A stretch of 64,000 nucleotides of DNA from Balamuthia mandrillaris. Its lineage: Eukaryota; Discosea; Longamoebia; Balamuthiidae. The position numbers and the translations under genes were made by a program. Location of the stretch: the NCBI GenBank assembly GCA_031835245.1, contig JAVKOQ010000097.1, positions 1 to 64,000 on the forward strand, in the 5' to 3' direction. Positions 9,811-21,275 of the stretch are shown here, piece after piece. The notes below the pieces were generated by a model that was not told the origin of the DNA, ran no database searches, and saw only the letters and a list, made by a program, of their open reading frames with translations. Position 1 is the stretch's first letter; each line of letters starts with the position of its first letter.

Positions 9811-12800
9811 TCAGTCAGAAGCTTTGGTGTTTTGTGCCACCACCTCTCGCTCCATCGCCAATGCCGACTCGTGCACATAAAACAGGAGATAACATTCCCT
9901 CTCCGTTCCGAATGGAAACCCGTTTGCATCTTTGTACTATTTGTGTTTTGGATTGAGATCAGAAGCAAAAAAAAAAAGACTGGAAAGGGAAGGAAGAGAA
10001 AGAACAAGATAGGAGGAGGAAGAAGCACAAGAAGAAGGAAGGCAAACCTGTCTGACCCAAGAATCATTGTACAATTTCCACCTTTCCTCAAAGACATCAA
10101 AGGCGTGGGTGTAGTAATGGCCGGAGGAGGCTTCCGTGCCGTTATGACTGACAATGCTGCGCAGATAAAAGTTTGTGGAAAGTGGCGTTTCTCCGTTTTC
10201 TTCTCCGCTTTCTCTTCCGCTTGCCGCGGATGTTGTTGAAGTTGATGAGGTCGTCGTTTTTGTTGTTGATAATTCTTCTTGAAGCATCTTCTCTTTTCCT
10301 TTGTCATTTTGCTGTTTTGGTTTCTTCCGTGTTTGACTTTTTTGTTGCTCTTCTGCTTCGTCTTTCTCGTTTTCGTCTTGTTTCTTTTTTGTTATTGTTT
10401 TCGTTGTTGGGGTTGGCTCCTCTTTCTTTCGTTTCCTGTTATCACTTCGGGTGTTCTTCCGTGTTGTTGTTATTGTTGTTGACGGTTGTCTGTTGTGTTC
10501 TTCCCCCTCCTCTTCCTCTTCTTCCTCTTTTTTGTTGCCCTTCCTCCTTTGTGCAGTCGATTTTGCGCCTCTCTTTGCTAATCGCTTCTTCTGTTTTCTC
10601 TCTTCCTCGTTGGCTTCTTCATGCTTTTCTTCTTCTTCTTTTTCTTCTGCTGCTTTTTCTCCGTCTTCACTTAGCAGTTGAGCAGAATCTGCAAATATGA
10701 AGCCATGTTTGGGTCGTTCTTGACGTCGGGCACGTTTTCTCCTTGTTGTTGTGTTTGTCTCTTCCTCACTATCAGCATTGTCATTCTCTATTTCTTTCGC
10801 TTTTTCTTGTTTTCTTTTTGCGCCTGCTCTTGTTCTTGCTGTTGTTGCTGAAGTTTTTGTAGTTCTTCCACTGCGTGTTGTTCGTCGTGATGATGCTGTT
10901 GTTCGGGGAGATGTCTTCTTATGTTTTTTGCTGGTATTTACTTCCTCTTCTTCATCATCTACATCATCCTCCTTTTCCTTTCGGTTTGTCGGTTCCACGA
11001 TCAAGAAATCTTCTATTTCGTCTTCTGAGCTTGACAGGTTTGCAGGTGCTCCGCCTTTTAAACCACCACTCTGCGCGACTTGCAGAAGAGGATTTTTTGG
11101 TGCTGTTGTGAGGTTGGTGCTCACTTCTTTTTCCTTTTCCTTTTCTTTCTCTTTCTCCTTTTGCTGTCGGATGGCTTCAAAGATTTCTTGTTGCTGACGT
11201 GCAGCTTCGATGCTGTCTTCTCCGCCAAGCACACTCAGCGTTGGATCTTCCTCCTCAGCAAGACTGAGAGCCATTGCAAGGCGTATTTGCTCCTGTTCTT
11301 GGCGTAGTGCTTGTTCTTTTTCATACTGCCGCTTGCTTTCTTCTTGTGCCTTTTTCAGTTCTTCTTGTTCTTTCCGCGTTGCAAAAGAAATAGAAGAAGA
11401 AGTCGAAGTAGTAGAGGAAGACGACAATACGCTCTCTAGACTCAAGTCGTCATCCTCATCGCTTACCACGGCAAACGGATCGACGTCATCGAGAGTTGTT
11501 GATGTTTTTGTTGCTGAGGTATTTGCAGTTGTTGATGAGCGCAAAGGAGACGAACTATTTGCAAACAGAGAAGCACGAGAAGAGGTTGATAAAAAGGCTG
11601 AAGAAGATGAAGAAGTTGAAGAAGATGAGGAGGAGGAAGGTTCGTAAGATGAAGAAGGTTTAGCTGAAGAGGGAATGCTGTTGTCATAGGCAATATCATC
11701 AGTCGGATCAATAATATCGAGGCGATTGACATCACTGTGAAACGGTGGCTGCGTGTCTTTGTCACACATATCAGCTATTGTGGTCGCGTTTTTGTAGTGA
11801 GGATTTACGAAAAGAACAAAATAAAAAAGGAGCGCAGGGAGAGAGAAGTACTTACCCACGTTTAATATTTTGTCGATGGTAACGGGCGTGTTAAGTTTGG
11901 TGAATACAGGGGTATCGCCGATTTGTTGGAACCGCACTATCTGGAGCACAAGTACTCGTGGTAAACGCCGAAAGCTGAGCCGTTCGATGAACGTTGTGCG
12001 TTCTTGGCATTGATCACAGGTTTTCTCCACTTCTTTCTACGGCATTTTAAAAAAAGTGGCATGTATAAGAAAAATTCGCACAAGAAGAAGAATAGGAACA
12101 AGAACAAGCATACTTTTTCCTCAAGGCCAAAGTACATGCGCAACAGCGTATTTACAGAAGGTGTTTGGTCCTTGTTTTCACTCCTTTTTAAAAACAATAA
12201 GCTGTCCTGTCAGTATTTTTGTTTAAAAAAAAAAAGGAAACGGAAGCAGAACAGAGAAAGTAGATGGTTACGTACGGTGTGGGCATAGCCACCGGAATGC
12301 TTATGTATATTTGAGGGTGAGAAGTGTGATGACCGCAGCTACAACCGACTTGCTCTTGGCTAACTTGGCAGTAGTAGTTGAGTATAGAAGGACATGGCGC
12401 CTGCTCCACCTCCATCTCCTCCTCACTTTCTTCGCGTTTTTCCGTTTGTTGTTCTTGTTGTGTCGTATCTTTCGTCGTACTTTTGTTGCGCTCTTTCTCC
12501 TCTCTTTGTTCTTGTTCATCTTCTTGTTTTTTCGTCATTGCTTTTCCGCTATGTTCTATTCTGTTTTCATTGCGTGTCGTTTGTTGTTCCTTTTTCTTTT
12601 TAAGTTCTGCGTTCACTTGTTGTACGTCCGTTTCCAAAAGATCCAGAAACACTATCAAAAACTCTTGTGCATCCTTTTAAAATGGACATACAGGCTGTTA
12701 ATAAGAGAAGAAAAGAAGAGAAAGAAAAGAAGATTATACTTGTTGTCTAAATCCTCGGAACGTGGCAGAGGCTCGAGCAATGGCTTCTTTGAATCGGTCT

Positions 12801-14035
12801 GGATTGATGACGCCTTTGTGCTTCTTCACACGTAGCTGAATGATATTGAGAATGGAGCGATATATGCTGGTAGGAGGCAACGAAGAATGGACGAGGAGTG
12901 GATGGTGCAGGTCCGATACGAAACACTGCAAGTTCATTAGCGCCTGCAGCACTGCATTCATATAGCACGTGTTTCCCAAGTTTCGTAACCTTTAAAAACA
13001 AAGACAACAAAAACGAAATCGTTATCGAGAGAGAGAGAGAGAGAGAGAAAGAGCATACCCTTCTAAACGGGTTTCAGGGCTGTAAAAATATGACAATAGA
13101 CTACGTTGGCCGCTGGAGGAATAGCCGCTGGAGGATGTTCGTGCGCTTCTCGACGAACCAGCAGAAGAATAAGGCGAAGAATAGGCAGTAGAAGAAGAGG
13201 AATAGGGAGAAAAAGAAGAAGAGGAAGAGTAAGGCGAAAAAGTATCGGCAGCACTCAAGTCCAAGTAAGAGCTTGTCGGCGGCTTGTTATGCGCTCGAAT
13301 AAAGTGTGATCGTTTCACGGTGTCTCTCCGTTTGTACGTTATGGTGGAAGAAGGAGACGGAGCAGAAGAAGAAGACAAGGAAGAAGAAGAAGGATACAAG
13401 CCGGTCAAAGAGGCCAAACGACGCTCCTCGTTCAGCCGCTGCTCCTCCCTCTCTCGCTGGGCTTGCTGCCTTTGCCACTGGTCGCGGTTCAGCCTGGAGA
13501 GCGCCGCTGCGTTCAGCTCAGCAGCCGTCGTTGTCAAAGCTGAGGAAGAAGCAAAAGCAGTAGAACGGGAAGAAGCAGGAGAAGACAAAGAAGAAGAAGA
13601 AGAAGAACGAGAAGAAGTAGAACGAGAAGAAGAGGAGCGAGAAGGAGAAGAGCGAGAAGAGCGAGAAGGAGAAGAAGAGGAAGTAGTGGAGGGAGGAGGC
13701 TCTTCCTCGGTTTCTTCGATGTGGAGAGGATAGTTTTGTACATCCCACGCCTCAGCGACTTCCGCCTCGTAGCGAGCGCTACTCGTGGCCAGCTCCTCGC
13801 TCTGCCTGCGTTGTGGTGTGGAAGAGGAAGCAGAAGCAGAAGAAGAACGAGAAGGAGAGCGAGGCGAAGCGCGTAGCAAGCTCATCTGTTTGTTCTGGGA
13901 GCGTTGCAAGATCAGCGCCAAGCTTTCCTGGGAGGCCTTCTTGCCCCTCTTATTTTTTTGGGAGGCAGCAGCAGAGGCGGCGAGTTTCTGCCCAGCAGCC
14001 AGTTGGGCCTTGGCTCGTGGACTGCTTCCACTCAT
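9811..14035 (-). CDS. USP37-like ubiquitin-specific protease
   Basis: Seven exons: 14035-13059, 12989-12740, 12673-12272, 12170-12114, 12036-11856, 11774-10048 and 9936-9811; all phases close; 1239 residues. After a Ser/Arg-rich N-terminal tail (about 325 residues) comes the Cys box LGNTCYMNAVLQAL, then DAQEFLIVFLDLL, a Zn-ribbon (CSCG and CDQC pairs), LSFRRLPRVLVLQIVRF, and the His box SSGHYYTHAFD with WKLYNDSWV; a short final exon supplies ECYLLFYVHES. The catalytic domain is split by a roughly 560-residue charged insert (exon 6) holding a ubiquitin-interacting motif, EQEQIRLAMALSLAEEE. A catalytic domain interrupted by UIMs is the USP37 arrangement. It should remove ubiquitin chains, probably in the nucleus. 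It converges on the complexin-like gene. Confidence 0.88.
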
Positions 14036-14479
14036 TCCTCTTTTCTTTTGTTGTTGATTTGATTTAATCTCTTTTTTCTTTTTATTTTTCTTCAAAAAAT
14101 TTTGAATAAATATTTCGAAAATTTTACCAAAATGGGAAAAATTTACGTTTTTTTTTCTGACACAACACGTAAACGGAAGGAGTACATTTTTGTCCTGAAT
14201 CAGAAGCGTCACTAGCGTAGACAAATAAATTGCGGAACGGGGTCTTTGCCGTTTATTCATTCAACTGATTCGTGACGTCTCGAGGGTAGCCGCAGCGACT
14301 AGAAAGTAACGGAGAAGAAGAGAAGAGAAGCAGGGGCAGCCTGTTGGTGTGGGGAGGAGGGCTCTTCTTTCTTATCTTTTTTTTGTTTGTTTGTTTGTTT
14401 GTTTGTTCTCCTCTTCTCTCCTCCACTCTTTCTTCTTCTTTTTTTTTTTGTTGGTTCTTCTTCAACCACACAAAAAAAA
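14036..14479. promoter_or_regulatory. Divergent promoter region, USP37-like / cytochrome P450
   Basis: A 444-bp space between divergent start codons: AT-rich next to the USP gene, pyrimidine-rich with a TTTG run (about 14378-14406) next to the P450. No specific motif recognised. Confidence 0.4.
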
Positions 14480-14631
14480 ATGAACCTCTGGGTGACCTTC
14501 CTTCTCGTCAGCCTCGTCGGCATTCTTCTTGGCGAGCTTTTCAAAGTATATTCTCTCTTCTGCTTCTGCTTCTGCTTCCTCTTTCTTCTTCTACTTTTTT
14601 TGCCCCGTTTCATCTCTAATCTTTCATCTCT

Positions 14632-14675
<44 letters not shown>

Positions 14676-16118
14676 CTCTCTCGCCGTTACTTTCAGTACT
14701 ACGTTTTACGCCGCAACAAAAGGCTGTGCCACGTAGGAGACCCCAGCAAGACGCTGCCCGGCCCGCTGGACCACTACCTCACCCCCTGGGAGCTGCTGAA
14801 GCACATCGTGGTCTGGCACTTTAGCCTCCTCCTGGACATTCATGGCACGTGGAGCTGGGTGGTGCGCCGCTTTGGCGGCATTTGCTGCGTCTACATCCTG
14901 CATGAGCCGGTGGTGGTGGTCAGCGATCCGGCCCTCGTCAAGCAGGTCATGGTGCGCGACTGGAAGATCTTTGGCAGGCCTGTTGAGTTTTTTGACCATC
15001 TGACGCTTGTATTTATTCCTTCCTGTTCTTCTTCGTTCTTCGTTCTTATTCTTCTTGTTCTTGTTGTTCTTCCTTCTTCTTTCTTCATTCTTGGTTCTTC
15101 TTGTTCTTGTTCTTGTTCTTCTTCTTGTTCTTCTTCTTGTTCTTGCTCTTGTTCTTGTTCTTCTTGTTCTTGTTCTTGCTCTTGTTCTTCTTGTTCCTCT
15201 GCTTCGTTCTTTATTCTTATTTCTAACTGTCATTATTCTTTGTTTTATACTTGATCTTCTTCTACTATTTCTTTTTTTCGTTTGTGAAGATGGGGCCAGC
15301 AGTGAAAGGCTCTCTTCCAAGAGCAGAAGGAGATGAATGGACAACGCTACACCGCATCATGTACAAAGGCTTCAAGTACAAGTTCATCGCTCAAATGATC
15401 CCCACCATCTCCACTCTCGTTCAAGGCTTGATCGACCTTTGGACTGAAAAGATAAACGAACAAAAGAAAAAGACTAAGAATGGAGGAACGGTGGTTCAGT
15501 GCAACAGCACGATCGGTCTTCTCACTCTTGATGTAATAGGCAAAGTAGCTTTTGGCTTTGACTTCAACGCCCTTCAGGGAAGTGGACTCGTTACGCATGC
15601 TATTCGCTTCATGTCTGAGATCACCAACCCGTTTGCCTACATTCCCTATTGGCACTTGCTTCCGACTCCTGTACTTATCTCATCTGTTTCTTCTGTGCTT
15701 CTGTGCTTCTGTGCTTCTTTCTATCCTCTTATGTTCGGTTTTTACTAAGCAACAAAAACAAACAAGGGAAATCGCAGCATGATTGAAGCAATGAGAGTGT
15801 TGCAAGGAAGAGCTAGGGCAGTGTTGACTGAGCGGAAAGAGCTGATGCGCAAAGCGGAGGAAGGTGATGAGGAGGCTGCTGCCTCCATTCCAGCTGACCT
15901 TTTGAGCGTTCTTCTACAAAAGGATGAGATTACTGGACAGCGACTCGACGATCATACGGTAGCATTTATATTTCACAATGTTTTTCTCATATTTTTCTCG
16001 CGAGAAAACTGATTCTCGTTTGCAACAAAGATAACTGCTAACAGCATATTTTTCATGGTGGCTGGGCACGAAAGCACCAGCACGGCCATGTCTTGGATTT
16101 GTACGCCCAATCCCCCCG

Positions 16119-16149
<31 letters not shown>

Positions 16150-16458
16150 GTCTCTCTCGCGCGCGCGCTTCGTCTCCCCCTTCTCTCCCTCCCTTTCTCC
16201 CTTTCTCCCTTTCTCCCTTTCTCCCTTTCTCCCTTTCTCCCTTTCTCCCTTTCTCATCTCTCCCTTGTTGACACTGAAATTCTTATTTATCTACGCGTCT
16301 TTGAATTCTTTTTGAAGTGTATTTGCTTGCCTCTCATCCGAATGAGCAAGAAAAGGCAAGAGCAGAGGTAGATGAAGTGCTGGGCTCTCTTACCGAACAA
16401 CCCACTCTTAGCGATCTCCTTCGCTTGGAATATATTGAATGCGTTTGTCTTTCTCTCG

Positions 16459-16500
<42 letters not shown>

Positions 16501-17183
16501 ACTAATTCATTAAATTCAATCAAAATGAACAGGTGATAAAAGAAGGATTACGACTCTATCCTCCTGCTCCCTTCAACGTTCGCAGAGCTAGTGAAGATAC
16601 TACGCTTGGTGACTATCATATTCCGAAAGATGTATTTCTCTTTTTCCCTCTTTCTCTTTCCCTTCCGTTACCTCTCTTCTCATCACTAACGAAAACAAAA
16701 CAGACATTTGTATTTATGCCAGTGAGAGAGGTTCATCGTTGTGATGCATTTGAGGATCCCCATGAGTTTCGCCCCGAGCGGTTTCGCAACAAACCTCTTC
16801 CTGGTGCCTTCCTCCCTTTTAACATTGGCGTCCACAACTGCATTGGTAGCTAGCCCATCCCTCTTTTCTCTTGCTTTCTCTCTTTTTTTTCTCGTTCACT
16901 TTCCATCATTCTCCCTTTCTCTCTCATGCTCTTTCTCTTTTCTTTCTTCCTTTTCCTTCTCGCGTTCTCTGCGTTTCTCTATTCTTCTTTTTAACAACCT
17001 TTCTTCTTTGCCTTGTTAAAAAAAAAAGGACAAAGATTCGCGATGATAGAGATGCGAATGGTATTGAGCTCCCTCCTTCGCAACTTCGTCTTTGAGCCAG
17101 TGGAAGGCTTCAAGCCACAACTCAGCATTCACTTTATGCAGCCGAAACACGACGTTCAAGTTGCCATTCGAAAGAGAACGTAA
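14480..17183 (+). CDS. Cytochrome P450 monooxygenase
   Basis: Nine exons: 14480-14545, 14697-15008, 15290-15670, 15767-15958, 16031-16100, 16318-16442, 16533-16631, 16704-16845 and 17029-17183; 513 residues. Exon 1 is an N-terminal membrane anchor, followed by the proline region LPGPLDHYLTPWELLKH. P450 motifs: I-helix VAGHESTSTA, ExxR in KEGLRLYPPAP, the PERF region EFRPERF, and the heme-Cys loop FNIGVHNCIG with His where most P450s have Arg (His also occurs here in some families such as CYP51). It is an ER-bound heme-thiolate oxidase; the overall look is CYP3/CYP4-clan or CYP46-like, but substrate cannot be inferred. Several introns are almost pure pyrimidine repeats. The stop is 46 bp from the convergent RAD51D stop. 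Confidence 0.9.
14639..14674 (+). repeat. (TC)n microsatellite in P450 intron 1
   Basis: Uninterrupted TC run on the sense strand about 20 nt before the splice acceptor. Confidence 0.9.
15018..15212 (+). repeat. (TTCTTG)n-type repeat filling P450 intron 2
   Basis: Imperfect TTC, TTG and TTCTTG units fill most of the 281-nt intron; pyrimidine-rich on the sense strand. Confidence 0.85.
16192..16254 (+). repeat. (TTTCTCC)n tandem repeat in P450 intron 5
   Basis: Eight or so copies of a 7-nt TTTCTCC unit, preceded by CT and CG dinucleotide runs. Confidence 0.9.
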
Positions 17184-17229
17184 AAGAGAAAAAAAAAATG
17201 CGGTCATCTTCTTACTCCCATTATTTATT

Positions 17230-18027
17230 TTAGTTGTTGCAAAGACCTGACGCTGTTATTCGGAATGAACAACTTCTTTCACACTCCTTGTTGTTTGATG
17301 AATGGGTTTCAGAAAGGAGCAGAAGAAAGAAGAGAAAGCAACGAAGAAAGACCACAGGAGAGAACACAGAAGAAAGAAGAAAGAAGAAAGAAAAGAACGA
17401 AGAAAGAAGGACGGAAGGAATGAGAAGAAAATACCAGAATGGGAGATTTGGTTAACGTGGCCACGCGTTCATCAAGGGAGGAGAAAGAGGCTTCGAGAAA
17501 GAGTTGGGAGTGAGGAGCATAGCGCCAACGTTCTCCCAGTGCGGGTTTTATGGCCCGTGCTTCTTGTTCGGAGCCGCTCACTGTATAGTTGGTTGTCTTG
17601 TATTGTTTTGAAGTGGTTAGCAACGAACAGCAGAGTCAGAGAGAGAGAAGAAGAGGAAGCGAGAAGAGAGAGAGAGAGAGAGTGAGAGCAAATACCAAAA
17701 TGGCGAGATTGTAGTGCTGAGCCATGGCTCTAAGCTTTAATGTAATAGACTGCATCATGGAGTTCCCTTTTGTGCAACATTAACCAAGAGAAAGATAGAA
17801 GGAAAGAGAGCGAGGAAGAAGAAGGCTTAGACTCAAGAGGGGAAAAGAAGAAAAAGACGAACCAAAAGGTTGAGTTCCTAACAACGGAGACAAAACAGCG
17901 GCTAGAGAGTCGATAATTATGAGCCGCAAATTATTGGAAGAGGTTGCTCCTGGCATCGTATTTAAAGTTGGCGAAGAAGAAGAAGAAGAAGAAGAATAAG
18001 AAGAAGAAGAAGAACAAGACGCAGAAG

Positions 18028-18058
<31 letters not shown>

Positions 18059-18372
18059 GGTTGAAAATGAAGTTGGAAACGCATCAAAAGAGGATGCGGA
18101 TTGTGTTCTGTCCGAGGAAGTATCTTCCAATATAGTCAGCTGTTGGTGATTAGCATCGCTTGGAGTTTGATCAAGAACTTTAAGCAGCGTGAACACATCG
18201 ATGGCTTTGAAACATACAATATTTGACATTACTCTTACAAGCTCTTGTAGTTCGTTTTCTTCTTCCTCCTCCTCCTCTTCGTCCACTCGCTTGGGTTTAT
18301 TCTACAATGCCAGAAAAATAAAAATGAGAGGGTGAGCAAGGAGAACGAGAGAGAGCGAGCGAGAGAGCGAGC

Positions 18373-18403
<31 letters not shown>

Positions 18404-19181
18404 AGAGAAAAAACAAGAAAAACAAGAAAAAACAAAAAGCAAGAAAGAGAAAGAGAACCACTTGGGACAAAAAAAACACAGGTAAGAGAGAGGAGGAAAA
18501 CGAAACCATGGATGTTTGATAAAGCTCTTTCAACCGGTTGATAGAGAAAGAACTGGTCGTATCTACAAAGGCGACGCCATAGCCCGCTCGTGCCGCGTGC
18601 AAGGCAGCGCAAAGGCAGAGCTGCGTCTTCCCGGCGGCCGCCCGTCCATACACCTCCATCCATTGACCCAAAGCGAGTCCTCCGCCCAACAGCTCATCCA
18701 AGCTTTACGGTTGAACATAAAACGTTTAGGACGAAGAAGAGAAGAAGAAGAGAAGAGGAGAAGAGGAGGAGGGAAGAGAAGAAGAGGAGGAGAAGCAGCG
18801 AAGGAGAGAGAGAAAAGAGAAAGCAAGTACGTAGAGCAGCCGGTCGTGAGAGTGAGGGTGGTGTTGGGGCGGTTCAAGTAGTCCATGTACATGTCGCTCG
18901 CCCGCTGAGGCACAGCGGCATAGATCTTACTCACGGTTCCTATCAAGTCTTTCAACTCCTTCACAAACAAAACAAAACAAAAGAAAACAAATCATTTGAA
19001 TAAAAACAAACAAACGAAATCGAACCAAAATCATAGAATAATTTAAAACCTCGCGATTGATGTTGGAACGATTCGCCAGATGCTGAGGATTCGACGAGAG
19101 CAACGCTTCCACCGTTCGTATGTTGAGTTTCGTGAGCTCTCTGCTCAGTTGTTTAGACATGGGCATCGTTCGCAACGCCAT
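17230..19181 (-). CDS. RAD51D: RAD51D-type recombinase paralogue
   Basis: Seven exons: 19181-19050, 18958-18831, 18702-18507, 18301-17863, 17766-17696, 17596-17435 and 17286-17230; 394 residues. N-terminal helices (ELTKLNIRTVEALL, then LKDLIGTVSKIYAAV) precede TTGCSTLDELLGGGL and the Walker A loop GRAAAGKTQ. Walker B is LRLIIIDSLAAVLSPLLG, close to the RAD51D form SVTAVVSPLLG. Later LAIL-TTNY, KPALGERW and a C-terminal CSFRITASG strand finish the RecA core. RAD51D acts in the BCDX2 complex in homologous recombination. An acidic and poly-Ser insert of about 50 residues, encoded by a GAA/TTC repeat (about 17975-18060), interrupts the core between Walker A and B. The gene is convergent with the P450 and divergent from the PH-ARM-SPRY gene. 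Confidence 0.88.
17975..18060 (-). repeat. Coding TTC/TCC repeat giving poly-Ser in RAD51D
   Basis: Trinucleotide run read as GAA on the plus strand and as Ser codons in the gene's frame, making a Ser tract of about 25 residues inside the RecA core. Confidence 0.85.
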
Positions 19182-19684
19182 TTTCCGTTTAGTCCTTGTT
19201 CCTTTCTTTTTGCTCTCTTTTATTGCATTTTTTTCTTCGAATTTTTTCTGCCCCGAATTCTCTCCCATCCTCTCTCCTGTCCTCTCTGCTTGTTATTGCA
19301 GGGACATCGCCTCTCTCCTATCCTCTGGTAAACATCTGGGCTCTCTCAAGTCCACCTATGTAATCTCGTGTCTTATCTCAGTTTCGGGCGAGTGTCGACA
19401 ACATTAAATTTTCTAGAGATCTCATGTCCGCCCCGCTATTTTATCGCGGAGTATCATGTCCTGGCTCGCGTCCTGTCCCTTCGGGCAAATAAAATAATTG
19501 TTAATTCCGACGAGTAAAAAAATTATCCAAAACGAAAAAAACAAAAAAGAAAAAGAAAGACGCAAAAAGAAGAAAGAAGTCCGCCCCTTCCCACCCCAAA
19601 CAAACTTAACAAAGAAAGCTTACCAGCTGCTTCCTTTTTTCCTCTCTCTTCTCTCCTTTTTCTTTTTTTTTCGGTTCTCCAGAA
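19182..19684. promoter_or_regulatory. Divergent promoter region, RAD51D / PH-ARM-SPRY
   Basis: A 503-bp space between divergent start codons. Pyrimidine-rich near RAD51D, with an AT-rich, A-rich stretch around 19490-19580. No gene or clear motif. Confidence 0.4.
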
Positions 19685-19900
19685 ATGAAAAAAATGGGGA
19701 AAAGCAAACGAGAAAGAAAGAGAGAAGAGAAAAAGCAGCTGCAGCAACACGCGCAAGGGATAGCCTCCTCCGACAAGCCCAACCGCTCCTACAAGCTGGG
19801 CCAGCTGTGGATCGAGAACGTCAACAAGAAGTTCAAGAGTCGCTTCTGTTTGTTGACCGATGCTGGCTTGGAATATTACGAAAAACAAGAGGTTACCTCT

Positions 19901-19936
<36 letters not shown>

Positions 19937-20695
19937 GCTCTTTCTCACTCTTGCTTGAACTTTTTTGTCCAATAAAAAGGACACAATTGAGCATAAGTTG
20001 AAAGGCGTTATTCCTCACCTAAAAGAATGCGGCATCGACGTCCGAGTGACCGACAAGCGCCAACCCTTTTGCTTTGCTCTCTACATGCCACCGCGCGAGC
20101 CTTCTTCCGCTTCGTCTGCCTCTTTGCCTCTGCCCCTTTCTTCCTTTGCCGACAGACGTCGCTCCTCGCTCTCCTCCTCGGCGCCGACCTCCACCAGCGC
20201 TGACAACCTTCGATCGTCTCTGCTCTCTGCCTCTTCCTCCGCCTCTTCCTCCACAGCGACCGCCATCGCCGCTGCCACTGCCGCTGTCATCGTCTCCTCT
20301 TCTCCTTCTCCTTCTTCTCTTGCTGGCGCTTCTGCCTCCGGAGCAGTCAACATTGTACACAATATCTCAGCCTCGTCTTCTTTATCCTCAAGCCCTTCTC
20401 CCTCTTCCTCCTCTTCCTTTCAAAGTGGGGTTGCGGTTGGAAGTGGGAGTAGTTCGCCTGGTCGACACTCCTCTTCTTCTTCGGATGTATCATGGAGATA
20501 TTTGTTGGCGACAGAGACGGAACAAGAAAAGACCAATTGGGTGCAGGAGATACTGAAGCTGAGGGACCTCACTGGCATCATCGAGCTGCTCGGCCATGAC
20601 AGCCTTGACTTTTATGCGGCCTTTGCTCTCGCCAACATCTCTGCTGGTCGCAATGGTTTGGCTTTTATGCTTCCTATCTGTTCTCTCAATTTGTT

Positions 20696-20739
<44 letters not shown>

Positions 20740-21231
20740 GTCTTCTCGTTCTCAGGTTCTCTGCTTCAGTCTCTTCTCATTTTTTATTTGATACTTGTTC
20801 ACAAACATATCCAAACGATAACACAGTGGAGAAGAAGAGAAAGATTGTGCAACAAGGAGGACACGTGAAGCTGCTCGCCTTCCTCTTGAACTCCACCGAC
20901 CAGCAAATCAACTCGGCCATACTCTATGCCTTTTCCCAACTGGCCACCGTGGAGGAAAACAAGGACGAGATCGCAAGGACAAACCTTCCCGCCCTTCGCA
21001 CTCTCTTTTGCGACGAACAGACTCCTATCTTTGTAAAGGACTCTATTGTACCGACCTTTGCCTACTGCTCCTCCACAATTCTTGGCAGAAAGTTTATTCG
21101 AGGGTTGCGCCTGTTGCCGATGCTTTGCCAGCAGCTCACGGAGAAGGCAGTCGCAGCTACCAGCGTCAAGTATCAGAAATATGCACTCTTGACTCTTGCT
21201 AACTGTGCTAAGAATCGTAATTATCTCGCTT

Positions 21232-21275
<44 letters not shown>

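Noticed and set aside
10173-11307. Several Phe/Leu/Ser-rich plus-strand frames
   Set aside because: Antisense of the charged insert of the USP37-like gene.
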